This document shows, one piece after another, positions 40,886-50,424 of a stretch of 64,000 nt of DNA. A program made the position numbers and the translations under genes. The stretch's first letter is position 1; each line of letters starts with the position of its first letter. Source of the DNA: Bosea sp. 29B (GTDB lineage: Bacteria > Pseudomonadota > Alphaproteobacteria > Rhizobiales > Beijerinckiaceae); contig NZ_LR733817.1 of NCBI RefSeq assembly GCF_902506165.1, positions 2,773,936 through 2,837,935 on the forward strand, in the 5' to 3' direction. Under the pieces are notes generated by a model that saw only the letters and a program-made list of their open reading frames with translations, searched no databases and was not told the DNA's origin.

Positions 40886-41320
40886 TCAATGCTTGCCATA
40901 CACGCGGGTCTGACCGTCAGCGCCGATGAGCAAAGTCTCGAATTTGTCTGGCGTGACGCCTGGAACCTCCATTCCGGGCGATCCAACAGGCATGTCGGGA
41001 ACGGCTAGGCCAAGAGCCGCCGGCCTGCCTTTCAATAACTTGCGAATGTCTGAGGCCGGTACATGACCCTCGACGAAGTAGCCTTCGACAACGGCGGTGT
41101 GGCAGGACTGGACTTTATCCGGGACACCCGTAACACGCTTGATTGCAGCCATGTCGCTGCTTTCGACGACGCGCGGCGTGAAGCCGGCCTGCTCGAGATG
41201 TCGGACCCACGCCTTGCAGCAGCCGCAGGTTGGGCTGAGATGGACCTTGATCTCCTGGGCGCTCGCCGGGAGAGCCGGTAGCAGGAAGGCGAGAAGAAGG
41301 GCCGACGTAGGCTTCATCAT
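40886..41320 (-). CDS. DUF411 (CopG-like) periplasmic metal-binding protein
   Basis: 144 residues. Signal peptide (SALLLAFLLPALPASA), then the DUF411 core: HLSPTCGCCKAWVRHLEQAG with a C-x-C-C motif, VPDKVQSCHTAVVEGYFVEG and HVPASDIRKLLKGRPAALGL, and Met-rich DMPVGSPGMEVPG. The protein is found in copper and silver resistance operons; the thiols and methionines suggest Cu(I) handling. It is 23 bp downstream of the sensor kinase gene and co-directional with it. Confidence 0.9.
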   Translation of the reverse strand: MMKPTSALLLAFLLPALPASAQEIKVHLSPTCGCCKAWVRHLEQAGFTPRVVESSDMAAIKRVTGVPDKVQSCHTAVVEGYFVEGHVPASDIRKLLKGRPAALGLAVPDMPVGSPGMEVPGVTPDKFETLLIGADGQTRVYGKH

Positions 41321-41343
41321 AATCTCCAGATCAACGAGAATTC

Positions 41344-42798
41344 TTATGTCGAGGCAGAGTGGGATGCCGTATGCACGGTCGGTCCATGCGGCAAAACCGG
41401 ATCGCCGGCGATGACCTGCGCCAGTTGCTGCTCTGGCTGGGCGAGGCGAGGCAGGGCGATAGTCACCCGAAGACCGCCTTCTGGACGGTTAGCTAGCGCG
41501 ATCTCGCCGCCATGTGCGAGGACAACGGCGCGCGCAATGGTCAAACCGAGGCCGGAGCCGCCGGTGTCGCGTCCCCGCGATTCCTCGAGGCGGACGAAGG
41601 GTTGGAAGACGCGCTCGAAATCACGCTCCAGGATCCCTGGCCCGTCGTCCTCGATCGTGATCGCGAGACCATCCGGCGTCTCGGTGACGACGACCATGGC
41701 GCGGGTGCCGTATTTAACCGCATTGCCGATGACGTTCCAAAAAGCGCGCTTGAGCGCGAGCAGCCGGCCGAGCACGCGGCCATGACTGGTTCCACTTAGG
41801 CTGACCGCATGCCCCTGGTCGGCGTGGTCATCGACAATCGTCTCGATCACCGAGACGATGTCGATCGGCCTGATCGCCTCGCTCGAGGCGCCGCCGCGCA
41901 GGAACTCCAGCGTTGAATCGATCATGCCCTCCATTTCGGCAAGGTCGGCGTCGACGAGGTCGCGGGTCGCCTCGTCCTCCATCAGTTCGGAGCGCAGCCG
42001 CAGCCGCGTGATCGGCGTGCGCAGATCGTGCGAGACGGCCGCTAAGGCCTGCATTCTCTCGGAAACGAGGCGCTGGATGCGTTCGCGCATGGTGTTGAAG
42101 GCGCGCGCCGCGCGCCGGACTTCGGCCGGGCCGGTTTCGTCTAGCGGCTTCGGAATCTGATCCAGGCTGAACCGCTCGGCCGCAACGGCGAGATCGCGAA
42201 GCGGCCGCGTTGCCCAGCGCAATAGCAAGACCGCCACGACAATGATCGCCACACCGAAGCAGATTGTGACGGCAAGCAAACTCCAGTCTGCGTGCTGAGT
42301 TGCGCCGAGCGTGGTCGAGGAGAAGTTGACCCAGGAGCCGTCATCGAGTCTGACCGAGACTAGCATCATGTGCCGGTAGGCATCGGCGTCGCCCGAATTG
42401 AGCGCGCCGTCGTCGGCAAAACCGAGGCGGAAGGATTCTGACGCCAGATCGGGGACGAGTTCCTTGAGCTTGGCTTCCATCGCCGCTGTCCGCTCGGTGG
42501 TGGGCGCAGTGCCGAGAACCAGGCTGACCTTGCTCCAATGGACCTCAAGACTAGCGCTCGTCAGATCATGCGCCGCGCGGTCGCGCTCCGGCTCCTGGGG
42601 GATGCCTGCGATGGCGCGTTTGATCGAAACGATGCGCTCTGCCAGCCCGCGATCACGCTGCGCGCTCGCCAGGCTCTCAACCCCGACGCGATAGGCCCAG
42701 TAGCCGACAAGATGGAATGCCAGCAGCGCGGCGACTAGGATGAGAATGGCGCGGCCGGCCACGGTGTCAGGGAAACCCTTCTGGAACATGCGAGTCAT
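41344..42798 (-). CDS. Sensor histidine kinase of a two-component system
   Basis: 484 residues. Two membrane segments (AILILVAALLAFHLVGYWAY near the N-terminus; LLAVTICFGVAIIVVAVLLL about 175-195) enclose a periplasmic sensor domain. HAMP is next, then the DHp His box AVSHDLRTPITRLRLR, N box NVIGNAVKYG, and DDGPGI and GGSGLGLTIARAV of the ATPase. The start overlaps the response regulator stop by 4 nt. Copper sensing is inferred from the surrounding genes; the signal itself is not visible. Confidence 0.93.
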   Translation of the reverse strand: MTRMFQKGFPDTVAGRAILILVAALLAFHLVGYWAYRVGVESLASAQRDRGLAERIVSIKRAIAGIPQEPERDRAAHDLTSASLEVHWSKVSLVLGTAPTTERTAAMEAKLKELVPDLASESFRLGFADDGALNSGDADAYRHMMLVSVRLDDGSWVNFSSTTLGATQHADWSLLAVTICFGVAIIVVAVLLLRWATRPLRDLAVAAERFSLDQIPKPLDETGPAEVRRAARAFNTMRERIQRLVSERMQALAAVSHDLRTPITRLRLRSELMEDEATRDLVDADLAEMEGMIDSTLEFLRGGASSEAIRPIDIVSVIETIVDDHADQGHAVSLSGTSHGRVLGRLLALKRAFWNVIGNAVKYGTRAMVVVTETPDGLAITIEDDGPGILERDFERVFQPFVRLEESRGRDTGGSGLGLTIARAVVLAHGGEIALANRPEGGLRVTIALPRLAQPEQQLAQVIAGDPVLPHGPTVHTASHSAST

Positions 42799-43562
42799 GC
42801 CGGCTGACCCTCCCGCGTCTGAACAGCGGGGGTGAACATGTACCCGGCACCGCGAATTGTCTTGATCAGCTGACCGCCATTGGCGTCGGCCTCCAGCTTG
42901 CGGCGCAGGCGGCTGATCTGAACATCGATCGCCCGGTCGAAAGGATCGCTGTTTCTGGTCTTGGCGAACTGCATCAAGGCTTCGCGCGACAAAACCCGGT
43001 TGGCGTGTTCGATGAAGGCGACCATCAGGTCGAACTCGCCAGTCGATAGATCGACGAGCGTGCCGGAGGGCGAAACCAGCTCGCGCCGCCGCAAATCCAT
43101 CCTCCAGCCGTCGAAGACGACGAACTCGCTCGCGCGGCCGTCTCCTGCTCTGCGCATGTTGCGCGAACGTCTGAGCACCGCGCGAACTCGCGCCAAAAGC
43201 TCTCGAGGGCTGAATGGCTTGGTGACGTAGTCGTCGGCGCCAGCCTCCAGTCCGATGACGCGGTCGCTCTCCTCGCTGCGCGCCGTCAGCATCACGATCG
43301 GAACCTGCGAGGTGGCGCGAACATCCCCGCAGAGATCGAAGCCCGAACGTCCAGGCAGCATCAGGTCGAGAATAATGAGATCGATGTCTGCCTGTCTCAG
43401 GACATCAAGCATGACGCGTCCGTCGGGCGCGCCCGTCACTTTGTAGCCGTGGCGCTGCAGGAAGCGGGCAACCAGTACGCGTATCTGCGGGTCGTCATCG
43501 ACCACAAGCACATGGCCGTGGTCGTCGGCTGCGGAGGCGGTCGGGGTATTTGTCACGAGCAT
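42795..43562 (-). CDS. OmpR-family response regulator
   Basis: 255 residues from ATG 43562. Receiver domain with VLVVDDDPQIRVLV, phosphorylation Asp in IILDLMLPGRSGF, and Lys in DDYVTKPFSPRELL; C-terminal winged helix (LSTGEFDLMVAFIEHANRVL, AIDVQISRLRRKLEAD, IRGAGYMF). First gene of the operon regulator-kinase-DUF411. It diverges from the lipoprotein-tolC-multicopper oxidase operon, so the 43563-43733 gap probably contains both promoters and the regulator's sites. Confidence 0.93.
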   Translation of the reverse strand: MLVTNTPTASAADDHGHVLVVDDDPQIRVLVARFLQRHGYKVTGAPDGRVMLDVLRQADIDLIILDLMLPGRSGFDLCGDVRATSQVPIVMLTARSEESDRVIGLEAGADDYVTKPFSPRELLARVRAVLRRSRNMRRAGDGRASEFVVFDGWRMDLRRRELVSPSGTLVDLSTGEFDLMVAFIEHANRVLSREALMQFAKTRNSDPFDRAIDVQISRLRRKLEADANGGQLIKTIRGAGYMFTPAVQTREGQPA

Positions 43563-43733
43563 CTTTCGAGCGGCGCCAGCGGGCCTGCCCAACCGTATGG
43601 CCGGCGAGCAGATCGACAATATAGCTGCGTTGTGCCGGCTAGGCGCGATCGGCATTGCAACAATTTGTAACGGACAGTCATCGTCGCCGTTGCTACCAAA
43701 CTGTATCGAGGCTTTGGGGTCGAACGAATCGCG

Positions 43734-43949
43734 ATGGCCGTAAAATTTGCTTTCACCGCTTTCTTAGCGCTCGCTCTGGGGGCCTGCTCAGTCGCTCCAG
43801 TGCCGGTCCATCTGGCTCGACCGGCCGATCCGAGCGCTCGCGTCCCGGCCGTCCGCTATCAGAGCGTCACCGCCGGCGTCACCGCGATGCGTCCGGCCGA
43901 GCCGAAGAACTGGCGGGAATTGAATCGTAGAGTAGGGCCTCAGCAGTGA
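43734..43949 (+). CDS. Small lipoprotein heading the copper efflux/oxidase operon
   Basis: 71 residues. Lipobox LALALGAC, then a short polar chain (RPADPSARVPAVRYQSVTAG, PKNWRELNRRVGPQQ). Its stop overlaps the GTG start of the TolC-like gene. It is a likely periplasmic accessory of the efflux channel. No catalytic motif is visible. Confidence 0.75.
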   Translation: MAVKFAFTAFLALALGACSVAPVPVHLARPADPSARVPAVRYQSVTAGVTAMRPAEPKNWRELNRRVGPQQ

Positions 43950-45439
43950 CTGCAATGACTCGCGCCTTCCATACCTCTCAGCCGATCTTGCAGAGTTCTA
44001 TTCGCCGCTTTTCGCTGCTTGCCGGCGTCGGCTTGCTTCTTGGCGGCTGCGCCTCCTTCTCTGCCGATGGCGGCGTCGGCACAGTCCAGACCATCGCTTA
44101 CACGGAGCTGAACAAGGACGTCGTCAAGATCACGGACGATGGAGTCGCCGGCAGCGCCAAAGCGCGGGTCGATCAGCTTCTCAAGAAGCCGCTCACGGCC
44201 GACAGCGCGGTCCAGATTGCGCTCCTGAACAATCGCGGACTGCAAGCCGCCTTTAACGAACTCGGCATCGCCGAGGCGCAGATGGTAATCGCCAGCCTGC
44301 CGCCAAATCCACGGTTCGCGCTCTCGTCGCGCACGGGCACACTGTCGCTCGAAATCGAACGGCAGGTCGTCGGCAGCATTTTCGCGCTGGCGACTTTGCC
44401 GGCGCGCGCGGACGCGGCGCGGGATCGCTTTCAATCGGCCCAACTGCGCGCGGCTGAGGCCGTGTTGAAGCTCGCGGCTGATACGCGGCGGCAATATTTC
44501 CGCGCAGTCGCCGCTAACGCTCAGGCCGCCTTCTATCTGGAGGCCAAGGCCTCGACAGACGCTGCGACACAACTGTTCAAGCGTCTGGGCGAATCAGGAG
44601 GCATCAACAAACTCGACCAGGCCCGCGAGTTCGCCTTCGACGCCGAACTCGGCGCCCAGCTTGCGCAGGCCCGTCTGCAACAGCGCCAAGAACGTGAGCG
44701 ACTGGTGCGCCTGCTCGGCATTTGGGGCGACGACCTGAAATTCAGGTTGCCGGGTTCGCTGCCGCCACTTCCGGGCCTGCCGAGCATCAAAGCTGTAGAG
44801 GCTGAGGCGCTGCGCAAGCGAATTGATATCCAGATCGCGCGCGGCGATCTGGACCTTCTCGCGAAGACGCTGGGGCTGACGCAGGCGACCCGCTTCATCA
44901 ACGACATCGACCTTCTCGGCCGGCGCACCTATGATCGGAAGCTGACCGTTCTGCCCGATGGCGACGTCGAGCGTGAGGCCACGCGCACCCGGACTGTCGA
45001 GCTTGAGATCGAGATTCCGATCTATGACTTCGGGCAGTCCAAGGTCGCTCTGGCAGAGCAGACTTATATGCAGGCGGCGAATCGCCTGGCGGAGAAGGCG
45101 GTCAATGTCCGCTCAGAGGCCCGCGAGGCCTATGTCAGCTATCGCGGCGCGCATGACATCGCCCGACAGTACCTCAACAACGTGCTGCCGCTTCGCAAGA
45201 TCATTCAGGACGAGGCTCAACTGCAGTATAACGGCATGCTGATCGACGTGACCCAGCTCATCGTCGATGCGCGCGGCCGCATTCTTTCCAACCTCGCCGC
45301 GATCAACGCGCGCCGCGACGTCTGGATCGCTCATACCGACTTCAAGCACGCGCTCATCGGCGGCGGCTCGGGCGGGGGCGGCGGAGGCGCCGTCGTCGCA
45401 GCGGCCGGCGGCGGCGGCGGCGATGCGCCAGCCCATTGA
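43946..45439 (+). CDS. TolC-family outer-membrane channel, lipoprotein type
   Basis: 497 residues from GTG 43946 (ATG 43955 is an alternative). A lipobox (LLLGGCASF) and two outer-membrane-efflux repeats: VQIALLNNRGLQAAFNELGI, with SLPPNPRFAL, and IDIQIARGDLDLLAKTLGLT, with VELEIEIPIYDFGQSKVAL. Long helices form the tunnel. The C-terminus is a Gly/Ala-rich tail. In this family, often called CusC/CopB-like, the channel exports copper with a multicopper oxidase in the same operon. The partner could be the CusBA pump encoded further right. Confidence 0.88.
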   Translation: MTAMTRAFHTSQPILQSSIRRFSLLAGVGLLLGGCASFSADGGVGTVQTIAYTELNKDVVKITDDGVAGSAKARVDQLLKKPLTADSAVQIALLNNRGLQAAFNELGIAEAQMVIASLPPNPRFALSSRTGTLSLEIERQVVGSIFALATLPARADAARDRFQSAQLRAAEAVLKLAADTRRQYFRAVAANAQAAFYLEAKASTDAATQLFKRLGESGGINKLDQAREFAFDAELGAQLAQARLQQRQERERLVRLLGIWGDDLKFRLPGSLPPLPGLPSIKAVEAEALRKRIDIQIARGDLDLLAKTLGLTQATRFINDIDLLGRRTYDRKLTVLPDGDVEREATRTRTVELEIEIPIYDFGQSKVALAEQTYMQAANRLAEKAVNVRSEAREAYVSYRGAHDIARQYLNNVLPLRKIIQDEAQLQYNGMLIDVTQLIVDARGRILSNLAAINARRDVWIAHTDFKHALIGGGSGGGGGGAVVAAAGGGGGDAPAH

Positions 45440-45460
45440 ACCCATCAGGAGCAAGACGCC

Positions 45461-46903
45461 ATGACGGATCTTTCACGCAGGGGTTTCATCGGAACCTCAG
45501 GGCTTGTGATCGCAGGCGCGGCCGCCGTGTCGGGCCGCACCGCCTTCGCCTCGGTGCCCGAGGCGCCGACTATGGCAAGCGCCGCCACGCAGGCCCCGCT
45601 CGTGCCGACCTCTGGCCCGGATTACCAGCCGGTGGCGACGCTGAACGGCTGGACTCTGCCCGGGCGCATGAATGGCGACTGGAAGGAGTTTCACCTCGTC
45701 GCCGAGCCGGTCGAGCGCGAGATCGCGCCGGGCATGATTGCCTATCTCTGGGGCTACAACGGCCAATCGCCGGGCCCAACAATCGAAGCGGTCGAAGGCG
45801 ACAAGGTCCGCATCTTCGTTACCAACAAGCTGCCCGAGAATACGACGATCCATTGGCACGGGCAGCGCTTGCCCAATGGGATGGACGGCGTCGGCGGCCT
45901 GAACCAGCCGCACATCCCGTCCGGCAAGACCTTCGTCTATGAGTTCCTGCTCAGGCGCTCGGGCACCTACATGTACCATCCCCATTCCGACGAGATGGTG
46001 CAGATGGCGATGGGCATGATGGGAATGTTCATCGTCCATCCAAAGGATCCGGCCTTCCGCCGCGTTGATCGCGACTTCGTCTTCCTACTCAACGCCTTCG
46101 ATATCGTGCCCGGCTCCTACGTGCCTAAGGTCAACACCATGCTCGACTTCAACTTGTGGTGCTGGAACAGCCGCGCCTTTCCGGGCATCGACCCGTTCGT
46201 TGTGGCCAAGAACGACAAGGTCCGGATCCGCTTCGGCAACCTGACCATGACCAATCATCCGGTCCACATGCATGGCTACGAGTTCAAGGTCTCCTGCACG
46301 GACGGCGGTTGGGTCGATCCCGCCGCCGCCTGGGACGAGGTCTCGATCGATTGCGCCGTCGGCCAGATGCGCGCCTTCGACTTCGTCGCCGACGAGCCAG
46401 GCGACTGGGCAATCCACTGCCACAAGTCGCACCATACGATGAACGCCATGGGCCACTCGGTGAAGACCTATATCGGCGTCACCAAGAAGGATCTTGTCAG
46501 CCGCATCCGCAAGGCTGCGCCCGGCTACATGCCGATGGGCTCGAACGGGATGGGCGAAATGGGCTCTATGGAGATGGAACTGCCCAAAAATACCCTGCCG
46601 ATGATGACGGGGTATTCGCAGTTCGGTCCCGTCGAGATGGGCGGCATGTTCTCGGTGGTGAAGGTGCGCGAGGGCCTGGCAAAAACCGATTACGCCGACC
46701 CCGGACATTACAAGCACCCGGAGGGCACGGTCGCTTACGAGTACAAGGGACAGAAGCTCGCCGAGGCGCCGCGCGTCGAGGGGCCGAAGACTAATCCTGA
46801 ACTAGCCACATGGCAGGTGAAAGACCCGCGCAAGCCGCGCCTCGGTCCCGATGGCAAGCCGTTACCCGGCGCCAAGGCGGGCGGGGCGCATTCCAACCAC
46901 TAA
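45461..46903 (+). CDS. Periplasmic multicopper oxidase
   Basis: 480 residues with a Tat signal (SRRGFIGTSGLVIAGAAAV). The copper-binding motifs occur in order: HWHGQRLPNGMDG, YMYHPHSDEMVQ, HPVHMHGYEF and HCHKSHHTMNAMGH, giving type 1, 2 and 3 copper sites. A Met-rich stretch (PMGSNGMGEMGSMEMEL) is suited to Cu(I) oxidation as in CueO/CopA oxidases. It detoxifies periplasmic Cu(I). It lies 21 bp after the TolC-like gene. Confidence 0.93.
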   Translation: MTDLSRRGFIGTSGLVIAGAAAVSGRTAFASVPEAPTMASAATQAPLVPTSGPDYQPVATLNGWTLPGRMNGDWKEFHLVAEPVEREIAPGMIAYLWGYNGQSPGPTIEAVEGDKVRIFVTNKLPENTTIHWHGQRLPNGMDGVGGLNQPHIPSGKTFVYEFLLRRSGTYMYHPHSDEMVQMAMGMMGMFIVHPKDPAFRRVDRDFVFLLNAFDIVPGSYVPKVNTMLDFNLWCWNSRAFPGIDPFVVAKNDKVRIRFGNLTMTNHPVHMHGYEFKVSCTDGGWVDPAAAWDEVSIDCAVGQMRAFDFVADEPGDWAIHCHKSHHTMNAMGHSVKTYIGVTKKDLVSRIRKAAPGYMPMGSNGMGEMGSMEMELPKNTLPMMTGYSQFGPVEMGGMFSVVKVREGLAKTDYADPGHYKHPEGTVAYEYKGQKLAEAPRVEGPKTNPELATWQVKDPRKPRLGPDGKPLPGAKAGGAHSNH

Positions 46904-46930
46904 ACGATCCATCGAACTCCGGAGAAACCG

Positions 46931-47413
46931 ATGATAAAATTGGCGTCATTGAAACTCGCAGGCTTAGCGCTCGCATTGTCGGCCGGTGCTGCGCTTGCTG
47001 GACCAGGAGCGGCCGGCCATCACGACGGCGAGGTCGCCTATGGCAAGCCTGGTGACCCCAAGAAGCCGGCCCGCCTTGTCCAGATCTCGATGGGCGAACG
47101 TGACGGGAAGATGCAGTTCATCCCCGACAGGATCGAGATCCGACGCGGTGAGCAGGTCAAGTTCCAGCTTCGCAACAATGGCGAGCTCGATCACGAACTC
47201 GTCCTCGCGACGCTGGAGGAGAACCTCAAGCACGCCATCGAGATGCAGAAGAACCCCGACATGGAGCATGACGATCCGAACGCCAAGCGCCTGGCGCCGA
47301 AAAAGACCGGCGAGATCGTCTGGGCGTTCACCAAGGCGGGCGAGTTTGATTTCTCCTGCTTGATCCCCGGCCATCGTGAAGCCGGAATGACCGGCAAGGT
47401 TATCGTCAAATAG
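46931..47413 (+). CDS. Cupredoxin-family protein
   Basis: 160 residues. Signal peptide (ALALSAGAALAG), then a plastocyanin-like fold with type 1 copper ligands: His in LDHELVLATL, and Cys, His and Met in CLIPGHREAGMTG. It probably carries electrons or copper for the oxidase upstream (27 bp away). The His/Lys/Asp-rich middle (KHAIEMQKNPDMEHDDPNA) is typical of the subgroup in copper islands. Confidence 0.92.
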   Translation: MIKLASLKLAGLALALSAGAALAGPGAAGHHDGEVAYGKPGDPKKPARLVQISMGERDGKMQFIPDRIEIRRGEQVKFQLRNNGELDHELVLATLEENLKHAIEMQKNPDMEHDDPNAKRLAPKKTGEIVWAFTKAGEFDFSCLIPGHREAGMTGKVIVK

Positions 47414-47442
47414 GCGCCAGCCTACTCAACAAGGAGCACACC

Positions 47443-47721
47443 ATGCTGAAAATCATCTCCACGCTCGCCTTTGTGGCGTTCGCACTGCCGGCCCTCGCTC
47501 AGCAGGTCAATGGCACCGTCAAGAAGGTTGACGAGGCTGCAGGCAAGCTGACCATCGATCATGGGGCGATCAAGAACCTCGACATGGACGCCATGTCGAT
47601 GGTCTTCAAAGCCGGCGATCCTGCCATGCTGAAAGGACTGAAAGCCGGCGACAAGATCAAGTTCGACGCCGACCGCGTCAACGGTCAGATCACCGTCACG
47701 AAGCTGCAGAAGACGAAGTAG
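47443..47721 (+). CDS. cusF: CusF-like periplasmic copper-binding protein
   Basis: 92 residues, AAGGAG upstream. Signal peptide ending PALAQ, then a small OB-fold: VNGTVKKVDEAAGKLTIDHG, IKNLDMDAMSMVFKAGDPAM, LKAGDKIKFDADRVNG. The DMDAMSMVF segment holds the Met ligands of CusF-type Cu(I) chaperones. It would pass copper to CusB. A strong hairpin follows the stop, closing the operon. Confidence 0.9.
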   Translation: MLKIISTLAFVAFALPALAQQVNGTVKKVDEAAGKLTIDHGAIKNLDMDAMSMVFKAGDPAMLKGLKAGDKIKFDADRVNGQITVTKLQKTK

Positions 47722-47732
47722 TCGTCGATGGC

Positions 47733-47765
47733 GCATGGCTCCAGGGCAGCGTCCTGGAGCCATGC
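47733..47765 (+). terminator. Hairpin after cusF-like gene
   Basis: Perfect 13-bp stem (GCATGGCTCCAGG with CCTGGAGCCATGC), 7-nt loop, 11 bp after the stop, followed by a T-rich CTTTCTT. Likely terminator of the lipoprotein-tolC-oxidase-cupredoxin-cusF operon. Confidence 0.75.
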
Positions 47766-47993
47766 GGCAGGGAACCTTTCTTAGCCGCATCTGACAACGA
47801 GTTGATAATGGTCTTGCGGCCTTGGGCCATACACGGCGCTAGCTTCTGGGTTGCAGAATCTGCCGGTAGCCTTGGCGCAGCAATATACTGGGGTGCCGGG
47901 ACCGTCGCCTTCATTGGGCTCGTAATTATGGTCTTGCGTGTGTCGCGCACGAGGTAGCGCGATCCTTTTGGGCGCAAAAGCGCGGTTCAAATC

Positions 47994-48263
47994 ATGAGAA
48001 CAATAACATATTTGTCACTTACTATGGCAGCGGTCACATCGATCGCAGCCCGAGCCGACGATGGCGATCTGCAGCGCGCTCTGATTGAGGCGTCTTGCGT
48101 CAATGCCAAGATCACTTCGCTTGCGCCTGTGGGCAAGACGCAGGTGTACGAAGCGAATTGCTTTGACAGCTCCCATAAGCGGATCCGTATCGTCTGTTTG
48201 ACAGGACGTTGTGTCGCCGACAATCCGTATGCCGGTCGCGACGATTCCGATAATGAGCGCTGA
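47994..48263 (+). CDS. Small secreted hypothetical protein
   Basis: 89 residues. Signal-like N-terminus (TYLSLTMAAVTSIAARA) and a small mature domain with four cysteines (LIEASCVNAKI, VYEANCFDSSHKRIRIVCLT, GRCVADNPY), probably disulfide-bonded in the periplasm. No family recognised. The preceding 230 bp contain a possible 49-residue membrane peptide on the plus strand (47808-47957) and a Cys-rich minus-strand frame (47781-47990, TTG start); neither is convincing. Confidence 0.55.
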   Translation: MRTITYLSLTMAAVTSIAARADDGDLQRALIEASCVNAKITSLAPVGKTQVYEANCFDSSHKRIRIVCLTGRCVADNPYAGRDDSDNER

Positions 48264-48569
48264 CCCTGTTCCTGACAGCCGCCGTTGTCGTGGCCTAGGG
48301 CATGCCGACTGGCTGACGCTGAGTTTCTGCTTCGCCACTCTCCGCGCGGGAGAGCTGACTTGCTTAACATTTTGCCGCGGCATGTTCCAACTTTTCCAGA
48401 GGGACGCAAGCGTGGCGACAACGTCATCACATGCCCCATTGGGCGGCCTGCTTTGGCATCACGTCATGTCGTCTGCACACCCTTGCGCTGCACATGATGT
48501 GTCCACAACCGGATGGTCTGTAATGAGGCCGTAGCCGACAAATTGACAGCGCCAGCGAGAGGGTTTTGC
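48264..48569. other. Intergenic region
   Basis: About 300 bp without a convincing gene. It contains a small hairpin CTCTCC-GCGC-GGAGAG type repeat near 48340 and is less GC-rich near 48540. It probably holds the promoter for the secreted protein at 48570. Confidence 0.45.
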
Positions 48570-48953
48570 ATGATCAGGAACAATCCAGCATCGTTGCGAA
48601 TATTCGCACTCGCGGCTGTTTTATCTGTAGGAATGCTGTTCATCGACCAAGCGGAAGCACAATCGGTCAAGATTGTTGGCATCGGGGCCTCCAGTTGCGG
48701 GTTTTTTTTGAGGGTGACAAGCGGCAACCCGGAAGTCGAAAAGAACTTTTTCGCCTGGGCGCAAGGATACATGAGTGGCTTGCTGCTGCGAGCGCCTGCG
48801 GGCAAGGATGAGGATCTCGACCTGGCGCCGGACGCCTATCCGCTGCTAAAGCAGGCCGAGTTTTTGCGGAATTTTTGCACGCGCAACTCCGGCGCCGACT
48901 TCAGCGACGGAGTGAACGACCTTTACCGCACGCTTCGAGCTCCATCAAGCTGA
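48570..48953 (+). CDS. Secreted hypothetical protein, Rap1a/Tai-like layout
   Basis: 127 residues from ATG 48570 with GAGAGGG upstream. Signal peptide (IFALAAVLSVGMLFIDQAEA), mature part with WAQGYMSGLLLRAP, EFLRNFCTRNSGADFSDGVN and two cysteines. The W-x-x-GY...FC...F..GV order recalls the Rap1a/Tai immunity-protein fold, but this is a weak visual match. Similar small proteins are common in alphaproteobacteria. Function unknown. Confidence 0.65.
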   Translation: MIRNNPASLRIFALAAVLSVGMLFIDQAEAQSVKIVGIGASSCGFFLRVTSGNPEVEKNFFAWAQGYMSGLLLRAPAGKDEDLDLAPDAYPLLKQAEFLRNFCTRNSGADFSDGVNDLYRTLRAPSS

Positions 48954-49075
48954 ATAATTCATTGCATCCCGAAGATAATGCGACCGGTGCCGGCATAGGC
49001 GGCCCCGCTAACAGATCGAGTTCAGCAGACGTGACCGCGACGTTCCAGTTTATCCATGATCTTGGTCATCGGATC

Positions 49076-50335
49076 ATGGGTCTCGATTATCCGCATGGCC
49101 ACTGGATAATAAGCGCTGCAATGATCATCGTTTTCGTCGTAGCTCCGGCATGGACGATAGGACTTTTGGCAAGAGCGCTGTTTCGCGGGGCATCCGTAGC
49201 TCGAAGGCGCCGAGCCCGGGTCGCAGCCGTGATTGGCAGGCCGATCACCCCGTCGAATGACGTACGCGTTGGATCGCAGCCAAGTTTGGAGACAGCCCGT
49301 TCATCCATCACGAGCAGCGCGGCCATGCCTGTCGCCCATGACCCATGGAAATTGGCCCTCTTTGTCGCGAGGGCGACGTCTCGTTACCAAGTCATGCTGG
49401 TTCTTTTGTCCCTGCTGACGCTGCCCGCAGCCTGGTTCCTCCTCGATATCCCCAAGCACATCATCAATCACGCACTCGCAAGCCCCGAGGCGCACGATGG
49501 AATGACGTTCCTTGGCTTCCATCTGCCCCGCTTGGAATTATTGATAGCGCTCTGCATGAGTTACCTCGCAATTTTGACAGCGAGCGGCCTCGTAAAATTT
49601 GCGGCGACCCGCATCAGAGGACGCGCGAGCGAGCGGCTTGTACGGCGATTGCGCCTGAAGATTGTACGCAGATCGAGGAAGAGCCTGGCGGGTGAAGCAA
49701 GAGCCTCGCTTGCGGCCGTCGCCGTCCAGGAGGTCGAGCCCATTGGCTACTTCGGGGCCAGCTTATTCGTCGTTCCACTCATTTACGGCGGGACGCTTCT
49801 CACCAGCCTCGTTTTTTTGTTCGTTCAGAACCCCGCGCTCGCGTTGTCGGCCTTAATCATGTTGCCCGTTCAACTGACTTTGCTGCCTCGCCTTCAGAAT
49901 GCATTGAACGCAAAAGTACGCAAAAGGGTCTATGCGACGCGAGAGCTGACTCAGCTCCTCACCTCCGGTGACGCGGATGCGAAATCTGCATCTAGAAAGA
50001 GTTCCATTTGTCCATCGCTTCAACAACAAACCCGCCAGATTGCTGCGCTGGAGCGTGTACGAATTGAGATTAGCGATTTGAAGGGTCGACTGCGAGGTCT
50101 TTATAATTATACGTCGAACCTGACCCCATTTTTTTTCTTCGCAATTGGTGGGTATCTCGTAGTGCGAGAGCGGCTTTCGCTAGGAGCCCTGGTCGCGGCA
50201 ATAGCCGCCTACAGGGAAATCGCGCCTGCGATGAGAGAATTGTTCGACTTCGTGCAGAACTGGTCGGACGCGGAAGCTCGATTTGAAGAGGTCACACGCG
50301 TCCTGGAAAATATCGAAACTAAAATTTACGTGTAA
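49076..50335 (+). CDS. ABC exporter-type transmembrane domain lacking an ATPase domain
   Basis: About 419 residues from ATG 49076; GTG 49031 or an earlier start are possible, so the N-terminus is uncertain. One isolated N-terminal membrane helix is followed by a six-helix ABC type-1 membrane domain: [79 protein letters not shown] and [20 protein letters not shown]. The protein stops at [18 protein letters not shown], where an ABC exporter would enter its nucleotide-binding domain. No Walker A, signature or ATPase gene is nearby. It may be a truncated exporter or a specialised TMD-only protein needing a partner in trans. Confidence 0.7.
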   Translation: MGLDYPHGHWIISAAMIIVFVVAPAWTIGLLARALFRGASVARRRRARVAAVIGRPITPSNDVRVGSQPSLETARSSITSSAAMPVAHDPWKLALFVARATSRYQVMLVLLSLLTLPAAWFLLDIPKHIINHALASPEAHDGMTFLGFHLPRLELLIALCMSYLAILTASGLVKFAATRIRGRASERLVRRLRLKIVRRSRKSLAGEARASLAAVAVQEVEPIGYFGASLFVVPLIYGGTLLTSLVFLFVQNPALALSALIMLPVQLTLLPRLQNALNAKVRKRVYATRELTQLLTSGDADAKSASRKSSICPSLQQQTRQIAALERVRIEISDLKGRLRGLYNYTSNLTPFFFFAIGGYLVVRERLSLGALVAAIAAYREIAPAMRELFDFVQNWSDAEARFEEVTRVLENIETKIYV

Positions 50336-50424
50336 AGGCCGGCGCCAACCGACGTGGAATTGGTCTTTCTATTCTGATTTTCGCTCAAGGATCTATCCGG
50401 ACGAAGTTGAGGGAGTTCGAAGGT

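Noticed and set aside
47781..47990. Possible Cys-rich 69-residue protein on the minus strand
   Set aside because: TTG start only, no ribosome-binding site, and a competing 49-residue plus-strand frame of equal quality covers the same DNA.
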